A stretch of 64,000 nt of DNA from Phycobacter sedimenti (GTDB taxonomy: Bacteria; Pseudomonadota; Alphaproteobacteria; Rhodobacterales; Rhodobacteraceae). A program made the translations under genes and the position numbers. Positions 8,648-16,828 of the stretch are shown here, piece after piece. The stretch is from contig NZ_JBBVGR010000002.1 in assembly GCF_038148855.1 (NCBI RefSeq), positions 248,001-312,000 of the forward strand. Reading direction: 5' to 3'. Numbering within the stretch: position 1 is the stretch's first letter; each line of letters begins with the position of its first letter. Under the pieces are notes generated by a model that was given only the letters and a program-made list of their open reading frames with translations, did no database searches and had not been told where the DNA came from.

Positions 8648-9060
8648 GCGCAGAAGGCTGGACGGCCGCGCAGAAGGCTTGCCTTCCGCGAGGAAAGTCC
8701 GGACTCCCTAAAGCAACGGTGCCGGGTAACGCCCGGGCAGGGCAACCTGACGGATAGCGCCACAGAAATGAAACCGCCACGCCCCCGGCAACGGATCAGG
8801 GCGCGGTAAGGATGAAACGGTGGGGTAAGAGCCCACCGCGCTCCTGGCAACAGGGGTGGCACGGCAAGCCCCACCGGGAGCAATGCCAAATAGGGCCCCC
8901 GCGCGGGCAGGTCCCGGCAACGGGAAACCGCCGCTAGGCACGCTTTAGCCAAGAGGGGCCGGGTTGGCAGCTAGAGGTGCGCAGCAATGCGCATCGCAGA
9001 TGAATGGTCGTCCATGGGGCTGTGCCCCGGGACAGAATCCGGCTTACAGGCCTTCTGCGC
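8648..9060 (+). ncRNA. rnpB: RNase P RNA (M1 RNA), class A
   Basis: The universally conserved 5' core GAGGAAAGTCCGGACTCC is at about 8690-8707 and GGGTAACGCCCGG follows. The 3' core contains GACAGAATCCGGCTTACAGG at 9031-9050. The ends pair as helix P1: GCGCAGAAGG at 8648-8657 with CCTTCTGCGC at 9051-9060. P3 is a hairpin of GCGCAGAAGG/CCTTCCGCG around 8669-8690. The length of about 413 nt fits alphaproteobacterial RNase P RNA, the catalytic subunit that matures tRNA 5' ends. The gene sits just upstream of rpmG. Confidence 0.97.
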
Positions 9061-9081
9061 AAAATATCCCCCCGAATCCTA

Positions 9082-9109
9082 TTGACTTGGGGGGCAGTGC
9101 AGGTAAAAG
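9082..9109 (+). promoter_or_regulatory. Predicted sigma-70 promoter of rpmG
   Basis: TTGACT at 9082-9087 and TAAAAG at 9104-9109 with a 16-base spacer, about 60 bases before the rpmG start. It lies just after the end of rnpB. Confidence 0.5.
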
Positions 9110-9171
9110 CGCACGCTCATATAGGAATTTACCGAGAGGCCCCCTGCCTTTTCGGACGCAGGAGAAGCACC

Positions 9172-9339
9172 ATGGCGAAGCCGACGACCATCAAGATCCG
9201 CCTGAACTCGACCGCGGGCACGGGCCACTTCTACGTGACCAAGAAAAATGCACGCACCATGACCGAGAAAATGGTTGTGCGTAAGTACGACCCGGTTGTG
9301 CGCAAGCACGTCGAGTACAAAGAAGGCAAAATCAAGTAA
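9172..9339 (+). CDS. rpmG: 50S ribosomal protein L33
   Basis: A 55-residue ribosomal protein beginning MAKPTTIKIRLNSTAGTGHF and containing YVTKKNARTMTEKM and VRKYDPVVRKHVEYKE. It is the zinc-independent form, as no CxxC pairs are present. AGGAGAA lies just upstream of the ATG. A strong terminator follows 28 bases after the stop, so it is probably a single-gene unit driven from its own promoter. Confidence 0.97.
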   Translation: MAKPTTIKIRLNSTAGTGHFYVTKKNARTMTEKMVVRKYDPVVRKHVEYKEGKIK

Positions 9340-9366
9340 GCCGTTCCGGCATACCAGATTTGGAAA

Positions 9367-9392
9367 GGGTCACGCTGTGCGTGGCCCTTTTT
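9367..9392 (+). terminator. Rho-independent terminator after rpmG
   Basis: A nine-base stem (GGGTCACGC at 9367-9375 with GCGTGGCCC at 9379-9387), a three-base loop and a run of five T residues. Confidence 0.85.
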
Positions 9393-9561
9393 CGTTCGAC
9401 GATAGCGAGCTGCTGAAAGTCCGACACAGACGGAATGGTGCGCGGCGATGCGTTTCGAATTTGAACAAATTACCCGATAGAATAGGGGCGCTGTACGAAA
9501 GGATAGTCCCCTTTTCGCCCCAATTCGTGGCTATACTGTTAAGGTGGGTTAACAGAGCCAG

Positions 9562-9984
9562 GTGGGTGTTCTTGTGATTAAGCGTGTTTTGTTTAGTGCG
9601 GCGTTGATGGTTGCAGTCGTGCCGGGGCCGAGTGTGACAGTCGCCGGTGTCGCGACCCCTCCGGCGCCCGTTGTGGCCGGTCCCCTGTCCATCGTGGCGG
9701 AGCCTCTTGATGCCCGGTCTCGGCAGGCATCTGGCAACTTGGCGATGCAGGTTGAGGTCTTGGGTCGTTCGCTATCGCTGTCGGTGGTGCGGGCTGGGTC
9801 AACCGGGCTTGCGGTTCTCAGCACCCCGGCGCGCAGTGTGATTTCAAGCCTGCCGGATATTGCGCCAAGCGAATTTCAGGCACTGGCCGCCCGGGAAAGC
9901 GGCTGCAGCGCAACGGGCGAGGTGCAGGTCCTTGGCAGTGATCGCGGCACGGTCGCCCTGGCCACGGGGCTGAGCTGTTCCTGA
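9562..9984 (+). CDS. Hypothetical secreted protein
   Basis: About 140 residues from a GTG start; a GTG four codons later (VIKRVLF) is an alternative. Residues 7-30 are hydrophobic after a basic residue and look like a signal peptide. The mature part is small, Ala/Ser/Val-rich and contains two cysteines (SGCSATGEV and GLSCS) that could form a disulfide. No family is recognised. Codon use looks normal for the genome and the gene stands alone between the rpmG terminator and a convergent GNAT gene. Confidence 0.5.
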   Translation: MGVLVIKRVLFSAALMVAVVPGPSVTVAGVATPPAPVVAGPLSIVAEPLDARSRQASGNLAMQVEVLGRSLSLSVVRAGSTGLAVLSTPARSVISSLPDIAPSEFQALAARESGCSATGEVQVLGSDRGTVALATGLSCS

Positions 9985-9999
9985 GCGATGAGAGCGCCC

Positions 10000-10467
10000 T
10001 CAGGCGCCTGTTCTCCATTCAGCGACCGTTGTGACGGGGGTAAGTCCCACTCGGCTCATCAGCGCGGCCGAGGCGGCGTTGAAGGTTGCATAGGTTGTTA
10101 CGAGCGTTCCAACCTCCATGGCCTTGCAGCGCGCCTGAATTTCCCTGATCAGGCTGCTGCCGACGCCGAGACGTCGAAAGGGCGTATCTACGGTGATCTG
10201 ATGAAGCATCACCCGCGTGCCGCCGCGTACAATGGGCAGGCAGCGCCTGTCTTCGATCTCGTAGATCGCATAACCCAACACGGCGCCAGAGGGGCTGTGT
10301 GCGGCTATGGCGTGAACACTCTCTGTCGCAAGCTGCTCTGTAAGGTCGGCATCGTCAGGGCTCGCCGGGCAACGCTCTGGCTGGTTCTCGGCATGAATGG
10401 CGTGGAGGTCTTGCAATAGAGGCACCAGGCAGGCTGCCTGATCTGCTGCGATATCTGAAATCTTCAT
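10000..10467 (-). CDS. GNAT-family N-acetyltransferase
   Basis: A 155-residue acetyl-CoA-dependent acetyltransferase. The GNAT core is seen in GAVLGYAIYEIEDRR, then LHQITVDTPFRRLGVGSSLIREI with the RRxGxG-type pyrophosphate loop at about 98-104, and finally YATFNAASAALMSRVGLTPV. The substrate (amine, peptide or antibiotic) cannot be told from the sequence. It lies downstream of the Bax-inhibitor-1 gene on the same strand but behind a terminator, so it is likely expressed separately. Confidence 0.82.
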   Translation of the reverse strand: MKISDIAADQAACLVPLLQDLHAIHAENQPERCPASPDDADLTEQLATESVHAIAAHSPSGAVLGYAIYEIEDRRCLPIVRGGTRVMLHQITVDTPFRRLGVGSSLIREIQARCKAMEVGTLVTTYATFNAASAALMSRVGLTPVTTVAEWRTGA

Positions 10468-10504
10468 CGCTCAATTCCTGAGGCCTGCAAAAATAAAGGG
10501 CGGA

Positions 10505-10538
10505 CAAAAAGAAAGGGCGGATCTTGCCGATCCGCCCC
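10505..10538 (-). terminator. Rho-independent terminator after the Bax-inhibitor-1 gene
   Basis: A perfect nine-base stem (GGGCGGATC 10515-10523, GATCCGCCC 10529-10537) followed on the minus strand by a T-rich tract. Confidence 0.85.
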
Positions 10539-10566
10539 TTGCCGAAGTCTTGATATGTGGTGTCGC

Positions 10567-11343
10567 TTATTCGCGGTTGCCGAGCAGCTGGAGCAGCATC
10601 ATGAACAGGTTGATGAAGTCCAGATAGAGGCTGAGGGCGCCCATGATCGCGGCCTTGCCCAGCCACTCCTGATCGCCGGAATGGGCCATCTGCAGGTAGG
10701 TGTTCTTGATGTTCTGGGTGTCATAGGCGGTAAGGCCCGCAAAGATCAGAACACCGATCACCGAGATCGCGAATGCCATCGCGGAGGAGGCCAGGAAGAT
10801 ATTCACGATCGAGGCCACGATCAGACCGATCAGACCCATGATCAGGAAGGTGCCCATCGCGGACAGGTCCTTCTTGGTGGTGTAGCCCACCAGCGACAGG
10901 CCCGCAAAGGCGATGGCGGTGATCAGGAAGACCTGAATGATCGAGTCACCCGTGAAGACCAGGAAGATCGAGCTGATAGACAGGCCCATCACTGTGGCGA
11001 AGGTGTAGAACACCAACTGCGCGGCAGAGGCCGACAGGCGGTTGATCGCGGCGCTGAAGCCAAAGACAAAGGCCAGCGGGGCGAACATGATGACCCACTT
11101 CAGCGGGGATGCGTAGATCGCATAGCCGAGGCTGGTCAGATACTTGTCCGCACTCAGCTGAGCGGCAGCGCCGGACGGATCGCTGGTGACCGCAAGGCCG
11201 GAGATGGCCCAGGCCGCCAGGAATGTGATGAAGGTACCCACGGACATCGTGCCGTAGACCTTGTTCATATGGGCGCGCAGGCCCGCATCGATCTCGGCAG
11301 AGCGGGCGCCTGCTGCAGAACGAATGGTGTCAAACTGTGCCAT
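10567..11343 (-). CDS. Bax inhibitor-1/YccA family membrane protein
   Basis: A 258-residue inner-membrane protein with seven hydrophobic spans after an N-terminal cytoplasmic stretch of about 38 residues. Family features include an N-terminal RAHMNKVYGTMSVG segment and the C-terminal FAGLTAYDTQNIKNTY with its conserved aspartate, then LYLDFINLFMMLLQLLG. YccA/YbhL relatives interact with FtsH or form pH-sensitive calcium leak channels; the role here is inferred from family only. It has its own terminator and no operon partner. Confidence 0.92.
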   Translation of the reverse strand: MAQFDTIRSAAGARSAEIDAGLRAHMNKVYGTMSVGTFITFLAAWAISGLAVTSDPSGAAAQLSADKYLTSLGYAIYASPLKWVIMFAPLAFVFGFSAAINRLSASAAQLVFYTFATVMGLSISSIFLVFTGDSIIQVFLITAIAFAGLSLVGYTTKKDLSAMGTFLIMGLIGLIVASIVNIFLASSAMAFAISVIGVLIFAGLTAYDTQNIKNTYLQMAHSGDQEWLGKAAIMGALSLYLDFINLFMMLLQLLGNRE

Positions 11344-11511
11344 GTATCATGGTCTCCGTTTCCAAAACTCTCCCTCGCTGTACCAACCCAAGGTCTTACC
11401 CCGAGGGCTGTGCACAGCGTTCCGTCGAAATATCGGGTCTTTGCGCTAACGGTTCAAGTCCGGGGCACGAAGATTCAGTCGAAAAACATGAAAAGATGCA
11501 TGGTGAAAACA

Positions 11512-11546
11512 TGAAAAAGGCGCATCAAATAAAAGATGCGCCTTTA
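11512..11546 (-). terminator. Rho-independent terminator after the DUF1127 gene
   Basis: A perfect eleven-base stem (AAAGGCGCATC at 11516-11526 with GATGCGCCTTT at 11535-11545) and a T-run on the minus strand. It ends the short DUF1127 transcript. Confidence 0.85.
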
Positions 11547-11576
11547 GGCATTGATCGTCATGTGAAGGGGCCCTGT

Positions 11577-11786
11577 TCAGCGCAGCCAAAAATCGGGGGC
11601 ATCCCAGAACGGGCGGCGGGCTTCGCTGTCTGCGGCTTTTCGGCTGATGCCGATATCAGAGAGGGCAGTATCGTCCAGTTTGGACAGCGCACGTCGCTGA
11701 CGGTTCAGGGCAAAGGCGAGGGCGATGCGGTCTTTCAGGTTGCGACGCGCCCTGGCGCGGGCCGAGGGGAGTGAAATGTAGGTCAT
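11577..11786 (-). CDS. DUF1127 domain small protein
   Basis: A 69-residue basic protein with a C-terminal DUF1127/YjiS motif: RRALSKLDDTALSDIGISRKAAD at about 31-53. Small DUF1127 proteins of alphaproteobacteria have been linked to RNA turnover, phosphate or stress responses. AAAGGA precedes the ATG. The gene is divergent from a LysR regulator and followed by a strong terminator, so a regulator-target pair is plausible but unproven. Confidence 0.82.
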   Translation of the reverse strand: MTYISLPSARARARRNLKDRIALAFALNRQRRALSKLDDTALSDIGISRKAADSEARRPFWDAPDFWLR

Positions 11787-11910
11787 AATTGGTGTCCTTT
11801 CGTGCTTGCTTGATGGTTTCTCGTGTCTTCATCATTTCTGTTGATGTATATGGGAGAATGTGCTGTATTTTGAAAACGAATGTTTTTGATATTAAGCATC
11901 AAGGATTGTT

Positions 11911-12792
11911 ATGACTCGAAACCTCGATCTGACGACGCTGCGCTCTTTTGTAGCGGTTGCCGACAACGGCGGCGTGACTCGTGCGGCCGGATTTTTGCAT
12001 CTGACCCAATCTGCGGTCTCCATGCAGCTCAAACGCCTTGAAGAGCTGTTGGGGCTGGATTTGCTGGACCGCTCGGGGCGCACCATTGCGCTCACCCCGT
12101 CGGGAGAGCAGCTCTTGGGCTATGCCCGGCGCATGGTGGCGCTCAATGACGAGGTGATCACCCGGCTGACCGATCAGGCCTTTGAAGGCGAAGTGGTTCT
12201 GGGCGTGCCGCACGATGTGGTCTATCCGGTCATCCCTCGCGTGCTGCAGCGGTTCAACACCGCCTTTCCCCGCGTGAGCGTCAATCTGGTGACCTCTAAC
12301 ACCCGGGACTTGAAGGCGGGTTTTGCCAAGGGGGCCTATGATCTGATCCTGACCACCGAAAGCATGGCGGGGGAAGGGGGCGAAGCGATTCACGAAATGC
12401 CCTTGCGCTGGATCGGTGCCGCGGATGGGTCGGCCTGGCGGCAGCGGCCGCTGCGGCTCGGGTTCTGCCGCAACTGTATCTTCCGCGCCTCTGCGACGGC
12501 GGCCCTGGATGAGGCCGGGATCGAGTGGGACATGGCGGTCGATAGCGAATCCGATCGCACGGTCGAGGCGACAGTGAGCGCGGATCTGGCGATCAGCGTG
12601 TTGCTGGAGGGGACCCAGCCGGCTCACCAGGAGATCATTGATCACGGAGATCTTTTGCCGGATCTGCCCGTTCAGCAGATCAACCTTTACGGGGCCGATC
12701 GCGTGCGCGCGCAGTATGTCGGGGATCTGGCCAACATCATCCGTCAGGGCTTTGCCGCCCTGCGCCCTACGGCACTCAGGGCTGCCAGCTGA
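11911..12792 (+). CDS. LysR-family transcriptional regulator
   Basis: A 293-residue regulator. The winged helix-turn-helix is at about 6-64 (LTTLRSFVAVADNGGVTRAA, SAVSMQLKRLEELLGLDLLDR) and the periplasmic-binding-like effector domain spans 90-285. The ligand is unknown. The gene is divergent from the DUF1127 gene across 124 AT-rich bases, the classical LysR geometry with the adjacent gene as a likely target. Confidence 0.9.
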   Translation: MTRNLDLTTLRSFVAVADNGGVTRAAGFLHLTQSAVSMQLKRLEELLGLDLLDRSGRTIALTPSGEQLLGYARRMVALNDEVITRLTDQAFEGEVVLGVPHDVVYPVIPRVLQRFNTAFPRVSVNLVTSNTRDLKAGFAKGAYDLILTTESMAGEGGEAIHEMPLRWIGAADGSAWRQRPLRLGFCRNCIFRASATAALDEAGIEWDMAVDSESDRTVEATVSADLAISVLLEGTQPAHQEIIDHGDLLPDLPVQQINLYGADRVRAQYVGDLANIIRQGFAALRPTALRAAS

Positions 12793-12821
12793 GGTTCACC
12801 GTCGCGAAGGTGCCGGGTGGT

Positions 12822-13781
12822 TTACGGCGTGATCACCACTTTCCCGGTCGAGGCGCGGCTGCGCAACAGTTCCATGCCCTCGGCAACCTTCGACAGGGGG
12901 AGCACATGGCTGATATGGGGCTTGATCCGGCCGGCCTGGTACCAGTCAAACAGAGTTGAAAAAGCGGACTGCATCACTTCGGGCCGCGCTTTCAGGTATC
13001 CGCCGATGTAGAACCCGATCACGGTGAGGTTCTTGACCAAAAGGTGGTTGGCCGGGATCTGGGGCACCTCTCCGCTTGCAAAGCCGATGGGCAGAAGTCG
13101 CCCGCATGGATTGGTGGCCCGGAAGGCCGCCTTCCACACCGGCCCACCCACCGCATCGTAGACCACGTCGGCTCCGCCAAGGTCCTTGACGATGCTGCGC
13201 AGGTCTTCGCTGTCGTCGATCAGGTGGTCGGCACCTGCCTGTCGGGCGACCTCCAGCTTGTCGGCGCCGCGCGCATGGGCAATGACGCGCGCGCCCATCA
13301 GCTTGCCAACCTCCACGGCTGTCAGGCCAACGCCGCCGGCCGCTCCGGTCACCAGGAGTGTTTCTCCCGGCTGCAGGCGCGCGCAGTGATCCAGCGCAAC
13401 CAGGCTGGTGCCATAGGCGATCTGCAGGGCGGCTGCGTCTTCAAAGCTCATGGCATCTGGGATCCGCACGGCGCGGTTGGCATCAAAAGCGCCGACTTCG
13501 GCCAGACCGCCCTGACCGCAATAAACCGCGACCCGGTCGCCAATCGAAAAGCCTGTCACGCCGTACCCCAGCTCGCTGACGGTGCCCGCAACTTCAAGGC
13601 CGGGCACGAACGGAGGCTCTGGCGTGTCCTGATAGGTTCCCTTCTGCATGAGCAGATCGGCAAAGTTCAGCCCGCAGGCAGCAATTTCGACTCCGATCTG
13701 GCCGGGACCCGGTCGGGGGGTGGCCAAATCCGCCAGCTGCGCAGGGGTGTCAAAGCCGGTTACAAGGTAAGCCTGCATCAT
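12822..13781 (-). CDS. NADPH:quinone oxidoreductase family protein (zinc-free MDR)
   Basis: A 319-residue medium-chain dehydrogenase/reductase. The N-terminal GroES-like domain includes GLNFADLLMQKGTYQ and PFVPGLEVAGTV; the Rossmann domain has VTGAAGGVGLTAVEVGKLMGA at about 142-162. The zinc-binding residues of alcohol dehydrogenases are absent, as in quinone reductases (Qor) and enoyl reductases. The physiological substrate is unknown. It converges with the LysR gene, the two stops being 30 bases apart. Confidence 0.88.
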   Translation of the reverse strand: MMQAYLVTGFDTPAQLADLATPRPGPGQIGVEIAACGLNFADLLMQKGTYQDTPEPPFVPGLEVAGTVSELGYGVTGFSIGDRVAVYCGQGGLAEVGAFDANRAVRIPDAMSFEDAAALQIAYGTSLVALDHCARLQPGETLLVTGAAGGVGLTAVEVGKLMGARVIAHARGADKLEVARQAGADHLIDDSEDLRSIVKDLGGADVVYDAVGGPVWKAAFRATNPCGRLLPIGFASGEVPQIPANHLLVKNLTVIGFYIGGYLKARPEVMQSAFSTLFDWYQAGRIKPHISHVLPLSKVAEGMELLRSRASTGKVVITP

Positions 13782-14129
13782 ATCCTCAAACGGTTGCGTC
13801 CAGTGAGTGATTCGCGTGGTGACTGTTTGACAACAGTTGGTTGGAATTCACCTCACTATTTATGGGGAGGACGTATTTCATATGTTATTGGTCAAATTAG
13901 CATGACAAAATGCCACATGAAATCATGCATTTGGATGTCCCGGCTTGTTGCGGGTCCAAGTGAGGCTTGAATTCAACCGTGGAGGTCGTAAGGTCTTCTG
14001 CAAGGTTGAGCCTTTGTCGCAGTTTGGGGCGGTTCGCTAAGGTGGATCGAACGCGATATCCATGCGGATTTTGTAGAACATTGCGGCTGATCTGGCCCTA
14101 ACCACTTTGGTATAACTAGGAGATGGCAC
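13782..14129 (+). other. 348-base intergenic region without a recognised gene
   Basis: An AT-richer stretch between the oxidoreductase and the XRE regulator. Two imperfect inverted segments, TTGGAATTCACCTCAC near 13840 and GTGAGGCTTGAATTCAA near 13960, are spaced about 110 bases apart. AGGAGA lies just before the regulator's start. No coding frame with a supporting binding site was seen. Confidence 0.4.
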
Positions 14130-14501
14130 ATGGCTCATCCAGTAGATGTGCATGTCGGCAAGCGGATTCGTCACCGCCGCTGGCTGATTGGTATGACACA
14201 GCAGCAACTTGCCGAAAAAGTCGGGATCAAGTTCCAGCAGATTCAAAAGTACGAAACCGGTGCAAACCGGGTCAGCGCATCCAGGCTTTGGGATATTTCC
14301 GATGCGATGGAGGTTCCTGTCAGCTTCTTCTTCGACGGTCTGCAGGAAGATGGAAAGGCTTCGTCTGAGGCTGGTTCCGTGCCCGAGGATCTGATGGGGG
14401 ACAAGGAAGCTCTGGACCTGGTGCGCTCCTATTATGCGATCCCCGAGAACCAGCGTCGGCGCCTGTTCGAACTGGCCCGTGTTCTGAGCGACGCAGCCTG
14501 A
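14130..14501 (+). CDS. XRE-family regulator, PhrR/PraR-like
   Basis: A 123-residue cytoplasmic regulator. The Cro/C1 helix-turn-helix occupies about 8-66 (GKRIRHRRWLIGMTQQQLAE and IKFQQIQKYETGANRVSA), followed by FFFDGL and a C-terminal helical part ending in NQRRRLFELARVLSDAA. This architecture is that of the rhizobial PhrR/PraR group, regulators of stress, quorum sensing or attachment that are widespread in alphaproteobacteria. A terminator immediately follows, so it is a single-gene unit. Confidence 0.85.
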   Translation: MAHPVDVHVGKRIRHRRWLIGMTQQQLAEKVGIKFQQIQKYETGANRVSASRLWDISDAMEVPVSFFFDGLQEDGKASSEAGSVPEDLMGDKEALDLVRSYYAIPENQRRRLFELARVLSDAA

Positions 14502-14506
14502 AATGC

Positions 14507-14533
14507 AAAAGACCCCTGAGGGGTCTTTTTTTT
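14507..14533 (+). terminator. Rho-independent terminator after the XRE regulator
   Basis: AAAAGACCCC (14507-14516) pairs with GGGGTC (14520-14525) and its T tract across a three-base loop; eight T residues follow the stem. Confidence 0.92.
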
Positions 14534-14570
14534 GTTGTATTCGGCTGGGCGCAATGGCACCGGCTAGATT

Positions 14571-15362
14571 ATGACAGATGTTTCTCTTTCCGACCTCGAT
14601 GTCGCACATCGTGCCGCTGATGCGGCAGCTTCCGTGATTCTTCCTTATTTTCGCCAGCGCGGCCTTGGGGCCGAAAACAAGCTGGAGGCGGGGTTTGACC
14701 CGGTGACCGTCGCCGACCGTGAGGCCGAGCAGGCAATCCGAGCCGTGCTGTCTGAGCTGCGTCCCGAGGATGGGATCCTCGGAGAGGAGTTTCCACCGAT
14801 CGAAGGTTCCTCCGGGCGCACCTGGGTTCTTGATCCGATCGACGGCACCCGTGGCTTTATCAGTGGCACACCCACCTGGGGTGTGCTGATTGCGCTGTCT
14901 AATGCACAGGGCCCGGTTCTGGGCGTGATCGATCAGCCCTACACGGGGGAGCGGTTTGTCGGATCTGCCGATGTCGCGCAGATGTCGGGGCCGCACGGCG
15001 TTGCCGAACTTGCCACCCGAGGCACCCGGTCGCTGGAACAGGCGATCCTTTTCACGACATTTCCAGAGGTCGGCACTGCCGAGGAACGCGCAGGCTTCGA
15101 GCGTGTCTCGCGCGAAGTCCAACTGACCCGTTATGGAATGGACTGCTACGCCTATGCCTTGCTGGCCGCCGGTCATATCGACCTTGTGATCGAGGCGGGC
15201 CTCAATGCCTATGACATTCAGGCACCCATCGCGGTAATTGAGGCTGCAGGCGGGATTGTGACCAACTGGCAGGGCGGTCCGGTTCACGACGGTGGTCAGG
15301 TTCTGGCCGCGGCAAACGCGGATCTGCATGCCCTGGCCCTTGGGCTGCTGCAAAACGCCTGA
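14571..15362 (+). CDS. hisN: Histidinol-phosphatase, inositol-monophosphatase family
   Basis: A 263-residue magnesium-dependent phosphatase, predicted to make histidinol from histidinol phosphate in histidine synthesis. Metal-binding motifs of the family are present: GEE at about 71-73, WVLDPIDGTRGFISGTPTWG (the DPIDGT motif at about 87-92) and the C-terminal YDIQAPIAVIEAAGG. RGFISG after DPIDGT is typical of the HisN subgroup rather than of SuhB. No other his gene is nearby. The binding site is weak, and the ATG at 14571 gives the normal length. Confidence 0.85.
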   Translation: MTDVSLSDLDVAHRAADAAASVILPYFRQRGLGAENKLEAGFDPVTVADREAEQAIRAVLSELRPEDGILGEEFPPIEGSSGRTWVLDPIDGTRGFISGTPTWGVLIALSNAQGPVLGVIDQPYTGERFVGSADVAQMSGPHGVAELATRGTRSLEQAILFTTFPEVGTAEERAGFERVSREVQLTRYGMDCYAYALLAAGHIDLVIEAGLNAYDIQAPIAVIEAAGGIVTNWQGGPVHDGGQVLAAANADLHALALGLLQNA

Positions 15363-15485
15363 AACAGGCTTGAGCACGCGACGGGGGATGCGATATCGTG
15401 ACCTAGGTCCGAGTCCTTTGCCCCTGTTCTGTCGGACCCTCTTCACACTTCAAAACCGAAACGGGCGACATAGGAGTGTGAAATC

Positions 15486-16826
15486 ATGCAGGATATCCTG
15501 ATCGAAAAGGCCATGACCGTCATCACCATGGATGATGCGGGCAGTGTACTGCATGACGCCGACGTGCTGATCCGGGGCGGTCAGATCGCGGCGGTCGGGC
15601 AGGGGTTGGTCACCTCTGGTGAGCGCGTGTCGGGGAAGGGTTGCGTTGTAACGCCAGGCCTGGTGAACACCCATCACCATCTTTACCAGAACCTCACCCG
15701 TGCGGTGCCGGGCGCACAGGATGCGCTGCTGTTTGGCTGGCTCCAGCGGCTTTATCCGATCTGGGCGCGGTTCGGCCCGGAAGAGATGTACGTATCGGCG
15801 CAGCTGGGGCTGGTGGAACTCGCGCTGTCGGGCTGTACGCTCAGCTCGGACCACCTTTATCTTTATCCAAATGGGGCGCGGCTGGAAGACACGATTCATG
15901 CCGCCTGCGAAGTGGGCCTGCGCTTTCACCCGACGCGCGGTGCCATGAGCATTGGCGAAAGCAAGGGTGGCTTGCCACCCGACAGTCTGGTCGAGGAAGA
16001 GAGCGCGATCCTTGAGGACATGATCCGCGTGGTGGATGGTTTTCATGACGCGGGCGAAGGCTCCATGTGCCGGGTGGGGCTGGCGCCGTGCTCGCCTTTT
16101 TCGGTCAGTCGTGAATTGATGCGCGACGCGGCCCTCCTGGCGCGCGACAAGGGTGTGATGCTGCATACGCATCTTGCCGAAAACGACGAGGATATCGCCT
16201 ATAGCGAGGCGCAGTTCGGCTGCCGCCCCGGCCAATATGCCGAGGAACTCGGCTGGACCGGGGGCGATGTCTGGCACGCTCATTGCGTGAAGCTGGACGC
16301 GGCTGAGATCGACCTGTTTGCCCGCACGCGCACGGGCGTCGCCCATTGTCCCTGCTCCAACTGCCGCCTTGGCAGCGGCATTGCTCCGGTACGGGCGATG
16401 CGGGATGCTGGCGTGCCGGTGGGGCTGGGAGTGGATGGCTCTGCGAGCAACGACATGGCGACGCTGATCGGCGAGGCGCGTCAGGCGATGCTGTTGCAAC
16501 GGGTGGCAAACGGCGCAGACGCCATGAGCGCCTACGAGGCGCTGGAAATCGCCACGCGTGGCGGCGCCGATATTCTGGGCCGCCACGATTGCGGGCGGCT
16601 CAGCCCCGGCAAACGCGCCGATGTAGCCGTCTGGGATGTGACGGGCGTGGCCTCCAGCGGCAGCTGGGATCCAGCCGCGCTGCTGTTGGCAGGGCCTGCG
16701 CAGGTGAAGCACCTGTTTGTCGAGGGGCGGCAGATCATCTCTGACGGAGAGGTGACCAGCATCGATCTGCCGAATCTGCTGGAGCGGCACGGGCGCCTTG
16801 CCCGTGCGCTTGCCGCGCAGGCCTGA
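15486..16826 (+). CDS. 8-oxoguanine deaminase (amidohydrolase family)
   Basis: A 446-residue amidohydrolase of the AtzB/TrzN-like group. The metal site is seen in PGLVNTHHHLYQN at about 58-70, a His in HTHLAEN, a His in WHAHCVKL and the Asp in LGVDGSASND. The segment CPCSNCRLGSG is characteristic of the 8-oxoguanine deaminases, which convert 8-oxoguanine to urate. AGGAG precedes the ATG. It converges on a guanine deaminase gene with two bases between stops, which supports a purine-catabolic role. Related triazine hydrolases are an alternative. Confidence 0.82.
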   Translation: MQDILIEKAMTVITMDDAGSVLHDADVLIRGGQIAAVGQGLVTSGERVSGKGCVVTPGLVNTHHHLYQNLTRAVPGAQDALLFGWLQRLYPIWARFGPEEMYVSAQLGLVELALSGCTLSSDHLYLYPNGARLEDTIHAACEVGLRFHPTRGAMSIGESKGGLPPDSLVEEESAILEDMIRVVDGFHDAGEGSMCRVGLAPCSPFSVSRELMRDAALLARDKGVMLHTHLAENDEDIAYSEAQFGCRPGQYAEELGWTGGDVWHAHCVKLDAAEIDLFARTRTGVAHCPCSNCRLGSGIAPVRAMRDAGVPVGLGVDGSASNDMATLIGEARQAMLLQRVANGADAMSAYEALEIATRGGADILGRHDCGRLSPGKRADVAVWDVTGVASSGSWDPAALLLAGPAQVKHLFVEGRQIISDGEVTSIDLPNLLERHGRLARALAAQA

Positions 16827-16828
16827 GT

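Noticed and set aside
11447..11470. T-loop-like GGTTCAAGTCC suggesting a tRNA
   Set aside because: No D-arm, anticodon arm or matching acceptor stem could be placed around it.
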